64,000 bases of DNA from Anaerobutyricum hallii (GCF_900209925.1 NZ_LT907978.1:3319001-3383000); one strand, 5' to 3'; positions 29,446-40,066 are shown, counted from the stretch's first letter. Made by a program: numbers and translations. The notes: generated from the sequence alone by a model not told the origin.

Positions 29446-30957
29446 TTAAAATTGATTCTTAAATTCTGTAATGGCCTTCTGAATTAATGCATCTGTCTCG
29501 CTGTTGATCTCGCCTGTTTCGCGGATTGCTTTATAGATTTCCGGATACTTTGTCTCCACAAATTCATAGAGTCCCTTTTCGAACTCTGCAATACGTTCTA
29601 CTGGCACATCAAGAAGATACTTTCTTGTTACCGCATAAATGATAACAATCTGCTTCTCTACAGCAAGTGGCTGATACTGTGGCTGCTTTAATACTTCTTT
29701 AATACGCTCACCCTGTGCAAGACGCTCTCTTGTATCATCATCAAGTTCGGAACCAAACTGGGCGAATGCTGCAAGTTCACGATACTGTGCAAGTTCTGTA
29801 CGAATTGGACCTGCAATCTTCTTCATCGCTTTAATCTGTGCGGCTCCACCTACTCGTGATACGGAAAGACCCGCATTGATCGCTGGTCGGAAACCTGCGT
29901 GGAACATCTCTGTCTCCAGATAGATCTGTCCGTCTGTAATAGAGATAACGTTTGTCGGAATATAAGCAGAAACGTCACCTGCCTGTGTCTCGATAATCGG
30001 GAGCGCAGTAAGGGAACCTCCGCCAAGTTCTTCAGAGAGTCTTGATGCTCTCTCTAATAATCTTGAATGAAGATAGAATACATCTCCAGGATATGCTTCA
30101 CGTCCCGGCGGTCTTCTCAGGAGCAGGGACAGGGTACGGTATGCCGTAGCGTGCTTACTTAAATCATCATAAATGATAAGTACATCTTCTCCGCGTTCCA
30201 TCCACTCTTCACCGATCGCACATCCTGCATATGGTGCGATATACTGCAGCGGTGCTAACTCACTGGCTGTAGCAGCAACAACAGTGGTGTATTCCATTGC
30301 ATCATGTTCTTTTAATGTCTTTACGATACTTGCTACTGTAGAAGCCTTCTGACCGATGGCTACATAAATACAGTGCATATTCTGCCCCTTCTGGTTGATG
30401 ATCGTATCAACCGCAATGGCAGTCTTACCTGTCTGACGGTCACCGATAATAAGCTCTCGCTGTCCACGTCCGATCGGCACCATAGAGTCAATCGCCTTGA
30501 TTCCGGTCTGTACCGGAGTATCTACTGCCTGACGGTCGATTACACCGTAAGCAACTCTTTCTACAGGACGATACTTTTCTGTATCAATCGGTCCCTTTTC
30601 ATCAATCGGCTGTCCTAATGCGTTAACAACACGTCCGGTAAGTGCATCACCAACAGGAACTTCTACTACTCTTCCGGTAGTTTTTACTACGTCTCCTTCG
30701 TTGACTGCGCGGGAATCTCCTAAAAGTACAACACCTACGTTGTCTTCCTCCAGGTTCATGACCATACCGTACACTTCACCCGGGAATTCCAGAAGTTCTC
30801 CCTGCATTGCATTCTCCAGACCATGAATACGTGCAATACCATCTGCCACCTGGATGACGGTACCGACATCTGTGGTTTCCAGCTTCGCCGTATAATTCTT
30901 AATCTGCTCCTTGATTACGGAACTGATTTCTTCCGGTCTTAAATTAACCAAGCCCAA
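29446..30957 (-). CDS. atpA: F1 ATP synthase alpha subunit
   Basis: 503 residues, non-catalytic nucleotide-binding subunit. P-loop GDRQTGKT near 170, [15 protein letters not shown] near 265, and the alpha signature [14 protein letters not shown] near 370. The start appears to be TTG at 30957 with AGAAGG five bases upstream, overlapping the atpH stop by 14 bases; a second TTG two codons later is possible. Confidence 0.97.
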   Translation of the reverse strand: MGLVNLRPEEISSVIKEQIKNYTAKLETTDVGTVIQVADGIARIHGLENAMQGELLEFPGEVYGMVMNLEEDNVGVVLLGDSRAVNEGDVVKTTGRVVEVPVGDALTGRVVNALGQPIDEKGPIDTEKYRPVERVAYGVIDRQAVDTPVQTGIKAIDSMVPIGRGQRELIIGDRQTGKTAIAVDTIINQKGQNMHCIYVAIGQKASTVASIVKTLKEHDAMEYTTVVAATASELAPLQYIAPYAGCAIGEEWMERGEDVLIIYDDLSKHATAYRTLSLLLRRPPGREAYPGDVFYLHSRLLERASRLSEELGGGSLTALPIIETQAGDVSAYIPTNVISITDGQIYLETEMFHAGFRPAINAGLSVSRVGGAAQIKAMKKIAGPIRTELAQYRELAAFAQFGSELDDDTRERLAQGERIKEVLKQPQYQPLAVEKQIVIIYAVTRKYLLDVPVERIAEFEKGLYEFVETKYPEIYKAIRETGEINSETDALIQKAITEFKNQF

Positions 30958-31516
30958 CTACACCTTCTTTCTCCACACTCAACTTTGATAATCCCTTGCT
31001 GAGCTTCTCAATCTGCGTTTTAAGACTGCTGTCTAACACTCTGTCTTCTATTCGGATAATCAGCCCGCCAAGTACAGACGGGTCTACCTGATAATCAACT
31101 TCAAAGGAAGTGTATTTTGTCGTCTCTAAAAGACGCTTTGTAAGTTTCTCCTTCTGACGGGCAGAAAGTTCTGTTGCGGAAACGACCTTTACCTTACCAA
31201 TTCCCTTATATTCCTTCGCTTTATCTACGAAATATTCAAAAATCTTTGGAATGTCTTTCTGTCTGTCCTTTTCCACAATAATATTTAAGAATCCCAGTAT
31301 CTCATCCGATGCCCGCCCGGAAAATATATTCTTCAGCAAGTCTAACTTCTCTATCTTGCTTACTTCCGGATGATTTAAAAGAGAGAGTAAGTCCGCATTC
31401 TCAAGAAGAATCTGCTGCAATGTCTGCACTTCGGATAAAAGGGCATCCATCTTGTTCTCCTCAGCTGCCAGCTCAAACAAAGCATTGCCGTAAATACTGC
31501 TTACTCGTTTAGCCAT
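30944..31516 (-). CDS. atpH: F1 ATP synthase delta subunit
   Basis: 190 residues, peripheral stalk. N-terminal [20 protein letters not shown] and the C-terminal signature [21 protein letters not shown] are diagnostic of AtpH. Overlaps atpF by 16 bases and atpA by 14 bases. Confidence 0.96.
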   Translation of the reverse strand: MAKRVSSIYGNALFELAAEENKMDALLSEVQTLQQILLENADLLSLLNHPEVSKIEKLDLLKNIFSGRASDEILGFLNIIVEKDRQKDIPKIFEYFVDKAKEYKGIGKVKVVSATELSARQKEKLTKRLLETTKYTSFEVDYQVDPSVLGGLIIRIEDRVLDSSLKTQIEKLSKGLSKLSVEKEGVVGLG

Positions 31517-32043
31517 GTCTTATCCCCCATCTCTTTTAAGGTCTGCTCAAACAGAGCATTCTGTGTCTCCTCATCAACAGATGCCGCAATAATCTTCTCA
31601 GACATAAGCGCAGCAACCGTAATGATCTCCTGCTTCACTTCATCTTTGACACGTTTCTTTTCAAGCTCTGCTTCTTTCTTTGCATTATCCATGATACGGG
31701 CCGCCTCCGCTCGCGCATCTGCAATAATCTCATTCTCCCGCTGCATGGCCTTCTTTCTGGCATCACTTAAAATCTGTTCTGCCTCTTTATCGATTCGTTT
31801 TAACTTTGTATCGTACTCATCTTTAAAACGAACTGCCTGTTCCCGACTCTCCTTAGCCTCTTTTTGTTCCTTCATTACCCGCTCTTTACGGTCATTCAAA
31901 ATCTTTCTTACCGGATCAAGAAGCAGATAACTTGCAAGTAAGAACAAAATAAAGATAGCGAGCATCTGAAATGCTACCTGAAATAAAAGCTGTGGGTCCA
32001 GACCAAATATTCTGTTATCATACTTTAGGGCCTCTAATAACAC
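31501..32043 (-). CDS. atpF: Fo ATP synthase b subunit
   Basis: 180 residues. N-terminal membrane helix (LFQVAFQMLAIFILFLLASY, residues about 21-40) followed by a long charged coiled coil and the end KEMGDKTW. Start is GTG at 32043 with GGAGG seven bases upstream. Confidence 0.95.
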   Translation of the reverse strand: MLLEALKYDNRIFGLDPQLLFQVAFQMLAIFILFLLASYLLLDPVRKILNDRKERVMKEQKEAKESREQAVRFKDEYDTKLKRIDKEAEQILSDARKKAMQRENEIIADARAEAARIMDNAKKEAELEKKRVKDEVKQEIITVAALMSEKIIAASVDEETQNALFEQTLKEMGDKTWLNE

Positions 32044-32078
32044 TTCATGGCCTCCTTTCGAATTCTCGAGGACTCATC

Positions 32079-32369
<291 letters not shown>

Positions 32370-32404
32370 TCACTCTTTTGTCAGCAAACCATTTCTTCTA
32401 ATTC

Positions 32405-33097
32405 TTACTCATAACGGTTCGCTACGAATACCATTGTCAACATTCCAAATACATACGTCTGGATTGCTCCAGAAAAGAAATCAAAATATGCATGTAGAAA
32501 TGCCGGTATTCCAATCTTTGCAAACCACGGCATCAATGCGTACCACAGACCCAGCATAATGGTTCCTGCTGTTACATTACCGAACAAACGCAGTGACATG
32601 GAGACCGGCGTGGCAAACTCACTGATGATATTAATTGGGAGAAAGATTGGAAACGGATCTAATAAATCTTTTATGATTCCAAATCCCTTTGTCTTTATCC
32701 ACGCATATTCAATCATCACAAATGTGATCAGCGCCAGACCGAATGTGGTTCCAAAATCTGCTGTTGGCGGCCGCAGTCCGAAAAGTCCTGAAATATTGGA
32801 TAAAAAGATAAACGCCATCAGCGCCTCCACGTAATTCAGGTACTTCTTCGCATGAATACCCATGTTGTTCTCAACCATGGCATCCATCTTCTCTACGATC
32901 ATCTCTACTACATTCTGTACAACATTCGGTTCGTCATAATCTTTCATGATCTCATGTCTGGCGAACACTATCAATGCCAGTAATATCAGACAGACGATCA
33001 CTGTTGTAACCATAGTAGTATTAATAGAGAGGGTAGTCCCAAACAGCTTAAATTCATAATAACTATGGATAAAAAAATCCACATCGCTGCTTCCCAT
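32405..33097 (-). CDS. atpB: Fo ATP synthase a subunit
   Basis: 230 residues with five or six membrane helices. The essential Arg lies in SMSLRLFGNVTAGTIML near 170, preceded by FPIFLPINIISEFATPV. It forms the ion half-channels against the c ring. Start ATG has GGAAGG upstream. Confidence 0.96.
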   Translation of the reverse strand: MGSSDVDFFIHSYYEFKLFGTTLSINTTMVTTVIVCLILLALIVFARHEIMKDYDEPNVVQNVVEMIVEKMDAMVENNMGIHAKKYLNYVEALMAFIFLSNISGLFGLRPPTADFGTTFGLALITFVMIEYAWIKTKGFGIIKDLLDPFPIFLPINIISEFATPVSMSLRLFGNVTAGTIMLGLWYALMPWFAKIGIPAFLHAYFDFFSGAIQTYVFGMLTMVFVANRYE

Positions 33098-33101
33098 ACC
33101 T

Positions 33102-33584
33102 TTACCTTCCTTTCTTATATAATTTTTTTGTTATATATACATTAGTATATGCATGGAAATGTGCAGATATCTTCAACCCAAGAATTCCAATGATAATTCC
33201 CGGAAAACTAAAATATCCTGAGCGCATTCCGATCCATGCAGACAATAATATAACCGCTGATCTGAAAAGTGAGCCAAGTGCCATACTTCTTCCCGCCTTC
33301 TGTTCTGTCATCACAAGACAACGGTTCAGGCTTTTGTACATGCTCACACTAAGTCCGACCGCTACAGCTGTTCCAAGCAAAAGTCCCATACTGTAGCTGC
33401 CTCTATTCTCCACGACAAGAAGTCCTATTACTTCAAAAACAATACTGTATACAATACATCCGAAAATCAAATCAAATAAAGTCTCATTGTCTTTATTTAT
33501 CCATCTTCCCCAGTTCACCTTTATCTGATTCTCCTTTCCTTCTCCCACTGATGCAGGTGAAAAATCTTTGCCAGCTGCACACAA
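33102..33584 (-). CDS. atpI: AtpI-like ATP synthase subunit I
   Basis: 160 residues with four hydrophobic segments, including GLLLGTAVAVGLSVSMYKSL and FSFPGIIIGILGLKISA. The latter resembles AtpI/UncI (assembly of the c ring). Position directly before atpB supports this. The start is unsure: the longest frame begins at TTG 33584 with no good binding site, and the first 20 residues look unstructured. Confidence 0.7.
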   Translation of the reverse strand: MCAAGKDFSPASVGEGKENQIKVNWGRWINKDNETLFDLIFGCIVYSIVFEVIGLLVVENRGSYSMGLLLGTAVAVGLSVSMYKSLNRCLVMTEQKAGRSMALGSLFRSAVILLSAWIGMRSGYFSFPGIIIGILGLKISAHFHAYTNVYITKKLYKKGR

Positions 33585-33588
33585 ATCT

Positions 33589-33807
33589 TTACTTTATAAA
33601 ACGCATGATCATCATATAGCAGGAACGGAATCCCGCTAATATTCCCAACAAAAGAAACAGCGGAAAAATCCAGCTTATCTGCAGTCTCTCAGATAAAAAC
33701 TTTCCAATGACCATACAAAGGAATATACAGGTCAGCATACTGATTCCTAACTGAGTGATCAACGCAAGCATCCTTAAAAAAGTATAGTCCTTCTTTCTTC
33801 GTATCAT
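33589..33807 (-). CDS. AtpZ-type small ATP synthase gene 1 protein
   Basis: 72 residues, two membrane helices (LALITQLGISMLTCIFLCMV and FPLFLLLGILAGFRSCYMM), the pattern of the ATPase gene 1/AtpZ family that assists with ion supply or assembly. Its ATG overlaps the preceding TGA. Confidence 0.75.
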   Translation of the reverse strand: MIRRKKDYTFLRMLALITQLGISMLTCIFLCMVIGKFLSERLQISWIFPLFLLLGILAGFRSCYMMIMRFIK

Positions 33808-34286
33808 ACAAGAAGTTCTCCGATAATTCGATCTGCAACCGCTTCCATCAACGGCTCTAGTATGTCAAAACACTGCTGATATGTCTCTGGGTCTTCTTCT
33901 GTCACCTTCGGAATCTTCTCCTCTGCTTCTGTACTGTCTATATCTATAAATGTTCCTATTGACATATAGCTGGCTGTCTGTACATCAAAAGATTCTTTGA
34001 TCTGTTCTGCCAGTCCTTTTGTAATAGTCAGCACCAGATCTGCTGATGCAAGATCTTCTTCCGTAAGCTGAGAAGACCGGAAATTCTCTATGCTATAACC
34101 TTTTTCTCTTAAGATCTTTGCCGCTCCCGGAGCAACCGGCTCTGAGAAAAGTACAACCAGTCCTCTTGACACTACCTCTATATTCTGGCAGTTTCTCTTC
34201 TGCAATATACCTCGTAAAATACATTCTGCCATAAAGCTTCGGCCTATATTAGTCTCTCCCACTATAATAATCTTGCGATAATCCAA
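33804..34286 (-). CDS. Low-molecular-weight protein tyrosine phosphatase homologue lacking the catalytic Cys
   Basis: 160 residues, clearly of the LMW-PTP fold: P-loop region IVGETNIGRSFMAE (8-21), ADLVLTITKGLAEQI near 100, and a DP motif in EEDPETYQQCFDILEP near 135. The active-site signature is normally V-C-x-G-N-x-C-R-S; here it reads V9-G10-E-T-N13-I-G15-R16-S17, so both cysteines are Gly. Catalysis by the usual Cys mechanism is impossible. The gene lies in the tsaC-ywlE position known in Firmicutes, so it is a decayed or repurposed relative. TTG start with AGGAGGG upstream. Confidence 0.75.
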   Translation of the reverse strand: MDYRKIIIVGETNIGRSFMAECILRGILQKRNCQNIEVVSRGLVVLFSEPVAPGAAKILREKGYSIENFRSSQLTEEDLASADLVLTITKGLAEQIKESFDVQTASYMSIGTFIDIDSTEAEEKIPKVTEEDPETYQQCFDILEPLMEAVADRIIGELLV

Positions 34287-34297
34287 ACTAATCCCTC

Positions 34298-35359
34298 CTA
34301 TAGTGTAATCAGATGATAGCCGGCTGCCTTTAGCATACGGTTCATAATAGCATTCCCCAAACCTTGCTCAAAAAAACTCTCTGAATACATATAATCACAT
34401 TCCAGATCATCAAATTCCCTGAGAATGCGGTACAGATTCGCCGCAACAGATTCCGGCTTCTGTCTGCTTCCAATACTTCTTAAAATATCTGCATGATAAG
34501 CATCCAACGTTTCGTCAGTTCCTATCACACCTACTTTATATCCCTCTTCCTTCTTCTCTCTGACAAGTTCATTAATCTTAGCGATTACTTTATCCTTATC
34601 ACCTTCTACCAGAGTAAGCTGGCCTTTAGGCGCATAATGACGATACTTCATTCCCGGTGCCTTAGCTACAACATCCTTCTTCATAGTACGTCCGGAAACT
34701 GCCGGATCAATCTTCACCTCTGGCAATACTTCTTCTAACATATCCTTCGTAATATATCCCGGTCTTAAAATGGTCGGAATGCCTGTACTCATATCAATAA
34801 TCGTGGATTCAATCCCTATTCCGACAGCTCCTCCATCAAGAATAAGAGGAATTCTGCCTTGCATATCCTCATATACATGAGATGCAAGTGTCGGACTCGG
34901 TCTTCCTGATGTATTCGCACTTGGAGCTGCGATCATTCTTCCACTCTCCCGGATAAAATCCCTTGCGATCGGATGAGAAGGCATACGAATCGCGACTGTA
35001 TGAAGTCCTCCGGTTGTCCCGTCCGGTACACAACTCTTTTTATTTAAAATAATTGTCAAAGGTCCCGGCCAGAACTTCTCCATGACCGCCTTCGCCTCAT
35101 CTGGAACTTCTTCTGCAATCTCATACACTTGGCTGATATCGTGGATATGCACGATAAGAGGATTGTCCGAAGGTCTTCCCTTCGCCGCATAGATCTTAGC
35201 TGCCGCCTCTGCATTCAGGGCATCTGCTCCAAGACCATATACTGTTTCTGTTGGAAAAGCCACCAGACCACCTTCCCGGATAATCTCTCCGGCCTTTCTC
35301 AGTGCTGCCGCCTTCTGTTCTGACGACACACTCTCTATATTCAATAATTCTGTCTCCAC
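34298..35359 (-). CDS. L-threonylcarbamoyladenylate synthase (Sua5/YwlC type)
   Basis: Makes the threonylcarbamoyl-AMP intermediate for t6A at position 37 of ANN-decoding tRNAs. YrdC domain at about 10-205 with FPTETVYGLGADA, AAKGRPSDNPLIVHI and APSANTSGRPSPT, then a Sua5 C-terminal domain after the PGMKYRHYAPKGQL linker. 353 residues fit Sua5 rather than short TsaC. GTG start with AGAGGTGA upstream. First gene of the operon running into the ATP synthase genes. Confidence 0.93.
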   Translation of the reverse strand: METELLNIESVSSEQKAAALRKAGEIIREGGLVAFPTETVYGLGADALNAEAAAKIYAAKGRPSDNPLIVHIHDISQVYEIAEEVPDEAKAVMEKFWPGPLTIILNKKSCVPDGTTGGLHTVAIRMPSHPIARDFIRESGRMIAAPSANTSGRPSPTLASHVYEDMQGRIPLILDGGAVGIGIESTIIDMSTGIPTILRPGYITKDMLEEVLPEVKIDPAVSGRTMKKDVVAKAPGMKYRHYAPKGQLTLVEGDKDKVIAKINELVREKKEEGYKVGVIGTDETLDAYHADILRSIGSRQKPESVAANLYRILREFDDLECDYMYSESFFEQGLGNAIMNRMLKAAGYHLITL

Positions 35360-35466
35360 AAATGTTCACCTCTGATATATTGATCAAACGCTGCCTAATC
35401 GACCGCGTTCCTGCACTTAGCACAGTATAAAAGCAATTATCTAAAAATATATTAACTGACTTCTGC

Positions 35467-35495
35467 ATCATATCATGTTTTAGCTATAAAGTCAA
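35467..35495 (-). promoter_or_regulatory. Promoter of the tsaC/sua5-atp operon
   Basis: TTGACT (35490-35495), 17 bases, TATGAT (35467-35472) on the minus strand, about 110 bases before the GTG start. No other comparable promoter was seen before atpC, so the ATP synthase may be driven largely from here. Confidence 0.65.
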
Positions 35496-35609
35496 AAAAA
35501 GCCCCCTTTACGTCTGTATTTTTCAGCACTTTTACACTCTCTACCGGTTATGTACTCTCTTTTTTTCTCATATATATAATGATATATATAATAATTAAGG
35601 ATCTGCATT

Positions 35610-36335
35610 ATGAAGATACACACGCATCCCGTTATTCTATCTATATTGCTGCTTTGTTTCGCTGCCGGCGCTTTCTTTGTCGGCCATATGGCGCTTTCTT
35701 ATGCTACGTTCCAGGCAACAGAAAACTTCTGTGTTCTTCTTGATGCCGGACATGGCGGAGCTGACCCGGGGAAAGTAAGTGCTTCCGGTATTAAAGAAAA
35801 AGATATTAATCTTGCTATTACTCTAAAATGTAAATCTGTCCTGGAACAAAATGGTATTAAGGTTATCCTGACCCGGAGTGAAGACCGAAGCCTTGAAGAT
35901 AGCAGTTCCCCCAATAAAAAATCCAGTGATCTGAAAAAGAGAAAAGCCCTTATCAAAGAAAGTAAAATAAACTGTGCAGTAAGTATACATCAAAACAGCT
36001 TCCCTGATTCTTCTTCCTGCGGAGCCCAGGTATTCTATCACCCAAATTACTCTGAAAGCAAACGCCTCGCCAGTCTGATACAAGCACAGATGCACAGCCT
36101 TACAGGAATAGAAAACCATCGGAAAATCAAAGCAAATACCGACTATTATCTTCTTCGGGATAATGATACTCCGACTGTGATTGCTGAAGTCTGCTTCCTC
36201 TCAAATCCATCTGAAGCTGCTATGATCACAGAAGAGACGATACAGGAAAAGGCAGCCTTTCAAATTGCTATGGGAATTATGCAGTTTCTGCACGTTCATC
36301 CGACGAATTCACCGTCGATATTATCCGAAACCTAA
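35610..36335 (+). CDS. cwlD: N-acetylmuramoyl-L-alanine amidase, CwlD-like
   Basis: Zinc amidase (Amidase_3) that removes stem peptides from glycan strands; CwlD prepares muramic delta-lactam for spore cortex. Uncleaved signal or anchor at about 7-27. Zinc ligands are in LLDAGHGGADPG (His48), Glu63 in GIKEKDINLA and the His of SIHQNSF near 128; the catalytic Glu is in VIAEVCFLSN near 192. 241 residues, the usual CwlD size. It is transcribed away from tsaC. Confidence 0.85.
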   Translation: MKIHTHPVILSILLLCFAAGAFFVGHMALSYATFQATENFCVLLDAGHGGADPGKVSASGIKEKDINLAITLKCKSVLEQNGIKVILTRSEDRSLEDSSSPNKKSSDLKKRKALIKESKINCAVSIHQNSFPDSSSCGAQVFYHPNYSESKRLASLIQAQMHSLTGIENHRKIKANTDYYLLRDNDTPTVIAEVCFLSNPSEAAMITEETIQEKAAFQIAMGIMQFLHVHPTNSPSILSET

Positions 36336-36731
36336 CTATTCGAGAATGCATCGTCTTCTCTAAAGCCTTCTCTTTTGTCAAAAGTACCGTCTGAATAAAG
36401 TATCTTCTGATATGACTATTATGACTATGGATATATGCAAGAATACCTCACATTCTTGCTGCAAAATACGTTCCTATTCCAAAACTGATATCTCACTTAC
36501 CTGTTACCAGCTGACTGATCATCCTGTATTCATCTGTTACTAGCTATATTACTAACTATGTTACTACCTGCTGCCTGCTGCCTGTGTGCTCTGTATCCCC
36601 TCTTCGCGCCGGAAACACCAGCGCAAGCACAGTATACCATTTTTGTTTTTATTTTACAATATTTTCCTTATGTGTTTTCTTTCCTTTTTCTTAAAGTGCA
36701 ATATTCCGCCATCTGCGGCACATTTTAACAC
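36336..36731. other. Intergenic region with no recognised feature
   Basis: About 400 bases between the amidase stop and the mecA promoter. Contains short imperfect CTG/TAC-type runs (ACCTGCTGCCTGCTGCCTG) but no gene, repeat family member or clear terminator that I can support. Confidence 0.5.
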
Positions 36732-36760
36732 TTTACAGTTTGGGGAATAATGTTTATACT
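36732..36760 (+). promoter_or_regulatory. Promoter of mecA-like gene
   Basis: TTTACA (36732-36737), 17 bases, TATACT (36755-36760). Confidence 0.65.
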
Positions 36761-36776
36761 ATACACACACAGATAC

Positions 36777-36872
36777 CTGTCAGCATATATCTGCACATAT
36801 TTTAGAAAAAGCCGGCATCTGTAGCATATCACAGCATTGCTTATCTTTACCTGCTGACAGATTATTTTTTGA
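36777..36872 (+). promoter_or_regulatory. Leader stem with T-run before the mecA-like gene
   Basis: CTGTCAGCA (36777-36785) is complementary to TGCTGACAG (36852-36860), which is followed by ATTATTTTTTG. The structure lies between promoter and start codon, so it may be an attenuator; the 66-base loop is long for a simple terminator. Confidence 0.4.
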
Positions 36873-36888
36873 AAAAGGAAGTGATTTT

Positions 36889-37773
36889 ATGAAATTAGAG
36901 AAATTAAGTGACACCCAGATACGCTGCACTTTAAGTAAAGAAGATTTAACCCAGAGACAGCTTCATCTTTCCGAGCTTGCCTATGGTTCCGAAAAAGCGA
37001 AAGAATTATTCCGCGACATGATGCAGCAGGCATCCGCTGAGCTTGGATTTGAAGCAGAGAATATCCCACTTATGATTGAAGCAATCCCAATATCTAATGA
37101 CTGCCTCGTTCTGGTCGTTACTAAAGTAGAAGACCCTGACGAACTTGATACTCGATTTTCAAGATTCTCTAAAATAAATATGGATGACTCATTTGACGAA
37201 GACTTTTTAGACATAGATGATGACGATTTTGATACAATAGATTTTCTCGATGACGAAGAGGATGACGATGAAATAGAGGATGAACCTCTTCCTTTCTCTT
37301 CTTCAGAAGATTTAGACGATTCGGATTCCTATCAGTCCAGCTCTTCTAAAGCAGACTCTTCCAAGGAACGCTCTGCCATTGATGAAGCACTGGATTTGAT
37401 CGCACCTTTCACACAGGCGATCGCCCAGGCTAAAAAAGATGCCCTTAAGAAAAAGAACGAAAAGAAGACAGCCGCTCACGACTGCCAATATTACTCTTTC
37501 CGTAACTTCTCCCAGGCATCCCAGCTTGGTTCTTTCCTGGCTCCATTCTATGAAGGAGAAAGTTCCCTGTATAAAGATTCTGTTTCTAATAATTACTATA
37601 TGATTCTGCGCAAGGCAGAAGGTCAGGAAGATGCCTTCCGCCGCGCCTGCAATATTGCCGCAGACTTTGGTGTGAGAATCTCCGCATCTTATGCAACACC
37701 AGCATATTTCAGAGAGCATTTTCAGACGATACTCGCAGAGAATGCCATTGAAATGCTCTGTGAGCTGGTTTAA
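36889..37773 (+). CDS. MecA-family adaptor protein
   Basis: 294 residues. The N-terminal substrate-binding domain (1-85) begins MKLEKLSDTQIRCTLSKEDL, as in MecA. A very acidic linker (about 95-140, runs of Asp/Glu) follows, then a C-terminal ClpC-binding domain near 195-294 (FRNFSQASQLGSFLAPFY through YFREHFQTILAENAIEML). MecA delivers proteins to ClpCP for degradation. AAGGAAG precedes the ATG. A bidirectional terminator separates it from the converging DUF1858 gene. Confidence 0.88.
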   Translation: MKLEKLSDTQIRCTLSKEDLTQRQLHLSELAYGSEKAKELFRDMMQQASAELGFEAENIPLMIEAIPISNDCLVLVVTKVEDPDELDTRFSRFSKINMDDSFDEDFLDIDDDDFDTIDFLDDEEDDDEIEDEPLPFSSSEDLDDSDSYQSSSSKADSSKERSAIDEALDLIAPFTQAIAQAKKDALKKKNEKKTAAHDCQYYSFRNFSQASQLGSFLAPFYEGESSLYKDSVSNNYYMILRKAEGQEDAFRRACNIAADFGVRISASYATPAYFREHFQTILAENAIEMLCELV

Positions 37774-37790
37774 GATTTTATCACATATGC

Positions 37791-37852
37791 TAAAAAATGA
37801 CCTACCCCAGATGCTTAGAAGCTGCATCCGGTATAGGTCATTTTTCATCTGT
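37791..37852. terminator. Bidirectional terminator between mecA and the DUF1858 gene
   Basis: AAAAAATGACCTA pairs with TAGGTCATTTTT; inside, GATGC/GCATC form a second stem. T-runs occur on both strands, fitting two convergent genes. Confidence 0.8.
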
Positions 37853-37886
37853 ACTAAATTTACAATTTAAATCTACAACTTAGAGA

Positions 37887-38099
37887 TTATTTGTCTTTGT
37901 TTGCAAGGTAATCGTTGATGCGTTTTAATACCTGATCCGCATCCATTCCATGTACCATGCAAGCTTCTTCTAAGCTTTCCATAGCGGAAGATGGGCATCC
38001 TACACAGTGCATTCCTGCTGCCATTAAGATTGCTGCGATTCCCATATCCATCTGAAGCATTTCGCCAATTAATGTCTGTTTTGTAATCTGCTGTGCCAT
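37887..38099 (-). CDS. DUF1858 domain protein
   Basis: 70 residues. MAQQITKQTLIGEMLQMDMG followed by AAILMAAGMHCVGCPSSAME, the CxxC-containing DUF1858 pattern of hybrid-cluster-associated and ScdA-like small proteins. Role unknown, perhaps metal or redox binding. ATG at 38099 chosen because GGAGG lies ten bases upstream; the frame is open further upstream without a site. Confidence 0.85.
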   Translation of the reverse strand: MAQQITKQTLIGEMLQMDMGIAAILMAAGMHCVGCPSSAMESLEEACMVHGMDADQVLKRINDYLANKDK

Positions 38100-38311
38100 A
38101 AATATATACCTCCAATTCGTATATTGCTTATGCTCCTGCGAGCTATCAAGCGGTTTTATCTGTTTATTTTGACTTTTGCAAGCCTGAATTTCAGTATAAT
38201 ACATGAAAGAAAAAAGTTCAACTGTTAGATTGTCAGTTATTCTTGATTATTTCTCAAAAACTGTCTTTTTTAGAAAGTTTATAACTGTTCAGGCACAAGA
38301 TCAAATACAGC

Positions 38312-38785
38312 TTATTTTTCAATCGCTTTAATAAGATTGATCATTTCAATCGCACTTACAGCACAATCATAACCTTTGTTTCCTGCTTTTGTTCCTGCAC
38401 GTTCGATTGCCTGCTCGATATTTTCTGTTGTAAGAATTCCAAACATTACTGGAATGCCTGCCTGCAGACCAACCTGTGCAACACCTTTGGATACTTCATT
38501 ACATACATAGTCATAGTGGCTTGTTGATCCTCTGATTACTGTTCCAAGAGCGATTACTGCATCATATTTACCTGTCTTAACCATTTTTTCACAGATTAAT
38601 GGAATTTCGAATGCTCCTGGTACCCATGCTACATCGATGTTTTCTTCGGAAATTCCATGACGTACAAGACCATCAATTGCGCCGCCTAATAACTTAGATA
38701 CAATAAACTCATTGAAACGTGCGCACACGATTCCGATTTTCTCTTTTTTTCCTACTACATTTCCTTCGATTACATGATATGCCAT
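38312..38785 (-). CDS. ribH: 6,7-dimethyl-8-ribityllumazine synthase
   Basis: Condenses the ribityl-uracil with dihydroxybutanone phosphate. 157 residues with [25 protein letters not shown] (catalytic His) and [19 protein letters not shown] at 38785 has GGAGGATAAAAAG before it; an ATG at 38800 contains that site. Last gene of the rib operon. Confidence 0.97.
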   Translation of the reverse strand: MAYHVIEGNVVGKKEKIGIVCARFNEFIVSKLLGGAIDGLVRHGISEENIDVAWVPGAFEIPLICEKMVKTGKYDAVIALGTVIRGSTSHYDYVCNEVSKGVAQVGLQAGIPVMFGILTTENIEQAIERAGTKAGNKGYDCAVSAIEMINLIKAIEK

Positions 38786-38860
38786 CTTTTTATCCTCCAT
38801 TTATTTTAAATATTTAACAAGTTGTTCTTTATAAAGTCTGATCGGACAAAGCTGCTTTAT

Positions 38861-40066
38861 TTAGTATTTTGTGTAATGTCCCATCTTTTCCTGCTTTGTT
38901 TTCAGGTAGAATAAGTCATCAGAGTTTGCCTCGATGATAATCGGAACACGCTCTACGATCTCGATACCGTATCCGGATAATCCAACTACCTTTGCCGGGT
39001 TATTTGTCATAAGACGAAGTTCTTTGATTCCAAGGTCTGCAAGAATCTGTGCACCGATTCCGTAATCTCTTAAATCTTCCGGGAATCCTAATGCAAGGTT
39101 CGCTTCTACAGTATCCATTCCTGTATCCTGAAGCTGGTATGCTTTTAACTTATTGATAAGACCGATTCCACGACCTTCCTGACGCATGTATAAGAGAACG
39201 CCGCGGCCTTCTTTTTCGATCATCTGGATTGCTGCACGGTACTGCTGTCCACAGTCACAACGACGGGAACCTAATGCATCGCCAGTAAGACATTCTGAAT
39301 GTACTCGGCATAATACCGGTTTGCCGTCTGACACATCACCTTTTACGATGGCAACGTGATGCTCTCCATTTAACTTATTAACATATCCAAAGATACGGAA
39401 ATGTCCATAGTGTGTTGGGAAATCTGCTTCTGCTTCACGACTTACGAAACATTCTGTCTTTCTTCTATACTGAATCATATCAGCAATTGTGATAAGCTTT
39501 ATGTCGTATTTCTTTGCAAATTCTACGAGATCAGGAAGCTTTCCTACAAAGCCATCTTCGTCAAGAATGTCACAGCAAAGTCCTACCGGACGAAGTCCTG
39601 ACATAACTGCTAAATCTACTGCTGCTTCTGTAAATCCTGTTCTCTTTAATACGCCGCCCTTTCTTGCTACCTTCGGGAACATATGACCCGGCATACGGAA
39701 ATCTTCTGGTCTGGCATCTTCCTTTGTTGCAGCGATAACTGTTGCGGAACGATCCTGTGCGGAAATTCCGGTTGGTGCATCTGCTTTATCAAAGGATACT
39801 GTGGATACAGATGGCTCTCCGTCTGTTCCCTGCCAGATCAATGCTTCTAATCCAAGCTGTCTTGCTACATCTTCAGACATCGGCATTGTAATTAAACCTT
39901 TGGCATTCGTTGCCATAAAATTGATAACTTCCGGTGTGGCAAATTCGCCGGCTACCAGAAGGGAACCTTCATTCTCCATATCGTCATCGTCTACTGCGAT
40001 AACCATCTTTCCTGCTTTAAAATCAGCAATTGCTTCTTCGATTGTGTTAAACTTAATGTCGCTCAT
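38861..40066 (-). CDS. ribBA: Bifunctional DHBP synthase / GTP cyclohydrolase II
   Basis: 401 residues. RibB domain 1-200 with [11 protein letters not shown] and [16 protein letters not shown]-type segment; RibA domain with zinc cysteines in [19 protein letters not shown] and [13 protein letters not shown]. Provides both early substrates of riboflavin synthesis. GGAGG and AGGATAA precede the ATG. Confidence 0.97.
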   Translation of the reverse strand: MSDIKFNTIEEAIADFKAGKMVIAVDDDDMENEGSLLVAGEFATPEVINFMATNAKGLITMPMSEDVARQLGLEALIWQGTDGEPSVSTVSFDKADAPTGISAQDRSATVIAATKEDARPEDFRMPGHMFPKVARKGGVLKRTGFTEAAVDLAVMSGLRPVGLCCDILDEDGFVGKLPDLVEFAKKYDIKLITIADMIQYRRKTECFVSREAEADFPTHYGHFRIFGYVNKLNGEHHVAIVKGDVSDGKPVLCRVHSECLTGDALGSRRCDCGQQYRAAIQMIEKEGRGVLLYMRQEGRGIGLINKLKAYQLQDTGMDTVEANLALGFPEDLRDYGIGAQILADLGIKELRLMTNNPAKVVGLSGYGIEIVERVPIIIEANSDDLFYLKTKQEKMGHYTKY

